Source: Marinobacter salexigens
GTDB lineage: Bacteria; Pseudomonadota; Gammaproteobacteria; Pseudomonadales; Oleiphilaceae
DNA length: 64,000 bases
Assembly: GCF_018860765.1 (NCBI RefSeq)
Contig: NZ_JAHKPV010000021.1
Coordinates: 914,667 to 978,666, forward strand
Direction: 5' to 3'
Position 1 is the first letter of the stretch. Each line of letters starts with the position of its first letter. Below the pieces are notes generated by a model. It was not told where the DNA came from. It saw only the letters and a program-made list of their open reading frames with translations, and ran no database searches. Shown one piece after another: positions 61,664 to 64,000 of the stretch. The position numbers and the translations under genes were made by a program.

Positions 61664-62991
61664 AAACCGTGCTTTTTCATTTTGTCGTACAGCGTTTTTC
61701 GAGCAACGCCCAGTTGCACCATAGTGTCTTTGATGCTGCCATGGCACGCATTGAGGGCGCTGGTCAGCACCGAATGCTCAAAGCTATCCATCATTTCTGC
61801 AAGAGTCCGCCGCCCACTTACATCCGCCTTTGCCACCGGCTCACTGTCATCCAAAGCCGACGGTCCCAGCAACACATAACGCTCTGCCAAATTACGCAAC
61901 TCACGAACATTTCCCGGCCAGCTATGGTGCATCAAGTGCGCAGCCTGACTCGCATCTAACGGAATGCTCTCTCGGTCATACCGGGCTGCGGCGATCAGCA
62001 CAAAGTGGTGAAACAACATTGGGATATCCTCTTTGCGCTCTCGCAATGGCGGAATATCCACTTTGACCACATTCAGCCGGTAATACAGATCCGCACGAAA
62101 ACTCCCCTCATCACTGAGTGCCTTCAAATCGGCTTTAGTGGCTGCAATAATGCGCACATCCACATCCTGTACTTGGTTGCTCCCAAGGCGTTCTACCTTT
62201 TGTTCTTCAAGCACACGCAGCAGTTTGATCTGCAGCGGCATCGGCATGCTTTCCACTTCATCCAAAAACAAGGTACCCAGATGGGCGTGTTCAATCTTAC
62301 CAATGCGGCGTTTATCCGCGCCGGTAAACGCCCCGGCTTCGTGGCCGAACAGCTCACTCTCGATGAGGTTTTCGGGCACCGCGCCGCAGTTAATCGCCAC
62401 GAAATTGTGCGCCCCCCTTGGGCTGTTCTCGTGAATATAACGGGCCAGCGCATCCTTACCGGATCCAGTCTCACCAAACAACAGAGTGTTGGCAGATATA
62501 TCCAGAATCGGCGTGATGGTATCCATCACCTTTTGCATGCTGGGCGTGTCACCAAGAATTCTCGGGCCAGGCCGAGCCAAGTGGCGCAACTGGGCCTTGA
62601 GCCGACGATTTTCCAGTGCCAGATGGCGCTTTTCCAGCGCATGATGCAGGAGTTCAATTAATGCATCGTGATCAAAAGGCTTTTCAATAAAATCATAAGC
62701 GCCCTGCTGCATGGCAGACACAGCCGTACTGATGTCGCCTTGGCCGGTAAGAATAATAACGGGAATGGTGTTGTCTAATGCTTGAATCGCGTTCAGCATC
62801 TCAAGTCCATCCATCCCCGGCATGTTGTAATCACACAGCACAACGCCGTTGTATTCCGGCGTAATAAGCTCAAGACCCAATTCGGCGCTCTCAAAACAAC
62901 TCACAGGTAAATCTTCTAATGTGAGTGTTTGGGTCATAGCTTTGCGAATATGTGAATCATCATCTACAAAAATAATCGAGGGTTCCGTCAT
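61639..62991 (-). CDS. Sigma-54-dependent response regulator (DctD-like)
   Basis: A 450-residue regulator: receiver domain with Asp54 (VVLCDYNMPGMDG), a central AAA+ domain with Walker A GETGSGKD (173-180) and the sigma-54 contact loop GAFTGA (220-225), and a C-terminal Fis-type helix-turn-helix (about 415-445; MVQLGVARKTLYDKMKKHGL). It resembles DctD, the regulator of C4-dicarboxylate transport. It overlaps the upstream DctB-like kinase gene by four bases. The target genes are not shown by the window. Confidence 0.93.
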   Translation of the reverse strand: MTEPSIIFVDDDSHIRKAMTQTLTLEDLPVSCFESAELGLELITPEYNGVVLCDYNMPGMDGLEMLNAIQALDNTIPVIILTGQGDISTAVSAMQQGAYDFIEKPFDHDALIELLHHALEKRHLALENRRLKAQLRHLARPGPRILGDTPSMQKVMDTITPILDISANTLLFGETGSGKDALARYIHENSPRGAHNFVAINCGAVPENLIESELFGHEAGAFTGADKRRIGKIEHAHLGTLFLDEVESMPMPLQIKLLRVLEEQKVERLGSNQVQDVDVRIIAATKADLKALSDEGSFRADLYYRLNVVKVDIPPLRERKEDIPMLFHHFVLIAAARYDRESIPLDASQAAHLMHHSWPGNVRELRNLAERYVLLGPSALDDSEPVAKADVSGRRTLAEMMDSFEHSVLTSALNACHGSIKDTMVQLGVARKTLYDKMKKHGLDKAQFKD

Positions 62992-64000
62992 TCCGTGGCC
63001 TCCCGTTTTTTCAGGGTAAATTCAAATTCCGCACCTGGCGCATCGCTACGATTGCGCCCGGTAAGCCGGCCACCCAAGGCATCCACAATTTGCCTTGAGA
63101 TAGACAACCCTAGCCCAAGCCCCTGTTTCACTGACTTGGTCGTAAAGAAGGGTTCAAAAATTTGCTCTGTATCCGCTGGTAGGCCAGGGCCGTTATCCCG
63201 AACAAAACAGCGCCAGCACTCTCCTTGCTCGTCTACTTCGATAGTGACTACCGGGTGCTTCTGGTTTTCAACGGCCTGAACCGCATTGGCCAGCAGATTC
63301 ACCATAACCTGTTCAATTCGAATCAGATCGCCATGGCATAGCACCGGCTGTTCTGGGCGGTTCCAACGAATATCAATGTCTGCGCTGCTCTTCTGCGCGG
63401 CGATAATTTTCAGAGAGGCATCCACAGACAGGCGAAAGTCCACAATCGTTGGCGGCCCTTCCGATTTGCGAGCAAACACTTTGAATTGGCGAGTAAGCTC
63501 CGCCATTTTGTCACACAGAAGCACGATTTCACCGAGGTTCTCATCCACCATATCGGCGGCGCCTTTCTCTAAAAACCGCCGACTGTTTCTAGCGTAGGTT
63601 TGAATGGCCGTCAGAGGTTGGCTCATTTCGTGATTAAGACCAGCCGACATTTGCCCCAACACCGCTAGTTTGGCTGCTTGAATCAATTCCTGCTGGGTTT
63701 CTCGCAACTCACTCTGGGCGCGTTCGCGCTCGCGAATTTCCTCCAGCAGTTTACGGTTGGAGCGTTCCAGATCGGCCGTTCGTTCAGCAACACTGAGTTC
63801 AAGCTGTTCGCCTCTTAGGGCCAACTCTGCTTCGCGACGATAACGCTCACGCAGATACAGCCACGCCAGTAGAACTCCAAAATAAATCGCGATCCCGCCC
63901 ACTACAAACCCGAGCCGCATCCAAGCAACAGAGCGTGTACTCACCATCACCTGCAGTGTCCAATCCAGTCTGGGCAGCGGCGTTTGAACACGCAGATATT
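62988..64000 (-). CDS. Sensor histidine kinase (DctB-like), partial
   Basis: The C-terminal part of a kinase whose N-terminus runs off the window; the frame stays open to 64000 (YLRVQTPLPRLDWTLQ just before the first methionine of the visible part). From the visible N-terminal side: end of a periplasmic sensor domain, a transmembrane helix (LGFVVGGIAIYFGVLLAW), a coiled coil, then the kinase core with His in SAGLNHEMSQPLTAIQTYARNS, the N box (VMVNLLANAVQAVE) and G boxes (DNGPGLP, GLGLGLSISRQIV). The NHEMSQPL motif and periplasmic layout are DctB-like. The partner is the downstream DctD-like regulator, whose ATG overlaps the stop. Confidence 0.9.
   Translation of the reverse strand, partial: YLRVQTPLPRLDWTLQVMVSTRSVAWMRLGFVVGGIAIYFGVLLAWLYLRERYRREAELALRGEQLELSVAERTADLERSNRKLLEEIRERERAQSELRETQQELIQAAKLAVLGQMSAGLNHEMSQPLTAIQTYARNSRRFLEKGAADMVDENLGEIVLLCDKMAELTRQFKVFARKSEGPPTIVDFRLSVDASLKIIAAQKSSADIDIRWNRPEQPVLCHGDLIRIEQVMVNLLANAVQAVENQKHPVVTIEVDEQGECWRCFVRDNGPGLPADTEQIFEPFFTTKSVKQGLGLGLSISRQIVDALGGRLTGRNRSDAPGAEFEFTLKKREATE

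Noticed and set aside
62005..62661. 218-residue plus-strand frame opposite the DctD-like gene
   Set aside because: Antisense shadow of the AAA+ domain.
1..64000. tRNA, rRNA, CRISPR, IS elements, prophage
   Set aside because: No cloverleaf, rRNA core motif, spaced repeat array, transposase or phage gene seen on reading either strand. XerD is a housekeeping recombinase and not evidence for a mobile element.

Overview
The window looks like a chromosomal core region of a marine gammaproteobacterium, most likely Marinobacter or a close relative. The evidence is the conserved gene orders and the protein sequences themselves: lepA-lepB-DUF4845-rnc, an algU/mucABCD-type rpoE operon followed by mucD, xerD-dsbC-hom-thrC-recJ-prfB-lysS, ffh-rpsP-rimM-trmD-rplS, minCDE, and a betI-betB-betA-choXWV choline/glycine betaine locus. 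I see no rRNA, tRNA, insertion sequence, prophage or CRISPR array. The genus is an inference from recalled sequence similarity, not from a search.

Layout. 1-3065 (minus): rnc (only its first codons), a DUF4845 membrane protein, signal peptidase lepB and lepA. 3172-5760 (minus): a membrane CHASE-GGDEF-EAL protein. 5899-10118 (minus): the envelope-stress operon rpoE-rseA-rseB-rseC-mucD, read from an apparent sigma-E promoter at 10259-10285 and closed by a terminator at 5819-5867. 10323-14651 (plus): nadB, sdhE, ygfX, ygfZ and an HDOD gene. 14818-24935 (minus): ung, lysS, prfB (with the programmed +1 frameshift), recJ, thrC, hom, dsbC, xerD. 25049-28540 (minus): rplS, trmD, rimM, rpsP and ffh. 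28722-34915 (plus): a YpjD-type cytochrome assembly protein, a CorC/HlyC-type CBS protein, a Yip1 protein, a DUF1631 protein and a TonB-like protein. 34928-37489: grxD (minus), then argF and an ABC ATPase (plus). 37722-44770 (minus): a RstAB-like two-component system, an FKBP isomerase, an acetyl-CoA hydrolase/transferase, a small secreted protein of unknown function and the aldo/keto reductase tas. 44875-54307: a glycosyltransferase and a PAP2 phosphatase, SOS-type dinB, DUF1244 and HopJ-like genes, minCDE, a DUF2804 protein, a START protein, a CBS protein and a PIN-PhoH ATPase. 54567-61466 (plus): the choline-to-glycine-betaine operon. 61639-64000 (minus): a DctD/DctB-like sigma-54 two-component system, with the kinase running off the window end.

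How the parts work together. The bet/cho cluster is a self-contained osmoprotectant unit: a TetR-type repressor, an ABC importer for choline or betaine, and the two enzymes that oxidise choline to glycine betaine. The rpoE operon contains its anti-sigma factors and a periplasmic protease, so it holds both the sensor and part of the response to envelope stress. The lep/rnc and ffh/ribosomal clusters link translation to protein export.

The most unusual non-coding signal is a pair of large hairpins, at 14685-14795 and 18341-18440. They share a nearly identical loop start (17 identical bases) but have unrelated, almost perfectly paired stems. This looks like a dispersed structured repeat. Other regulatory signals include a 10-bp-phased array of TTCA/TGAA half-sites before betI, a LexA box before dinB, and an inverted GGTTACA pair before the RstA-like regulator. 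I found no convincing undescribed multi-gene system. Nearly all protein-coding content is recognisable core metabolism.
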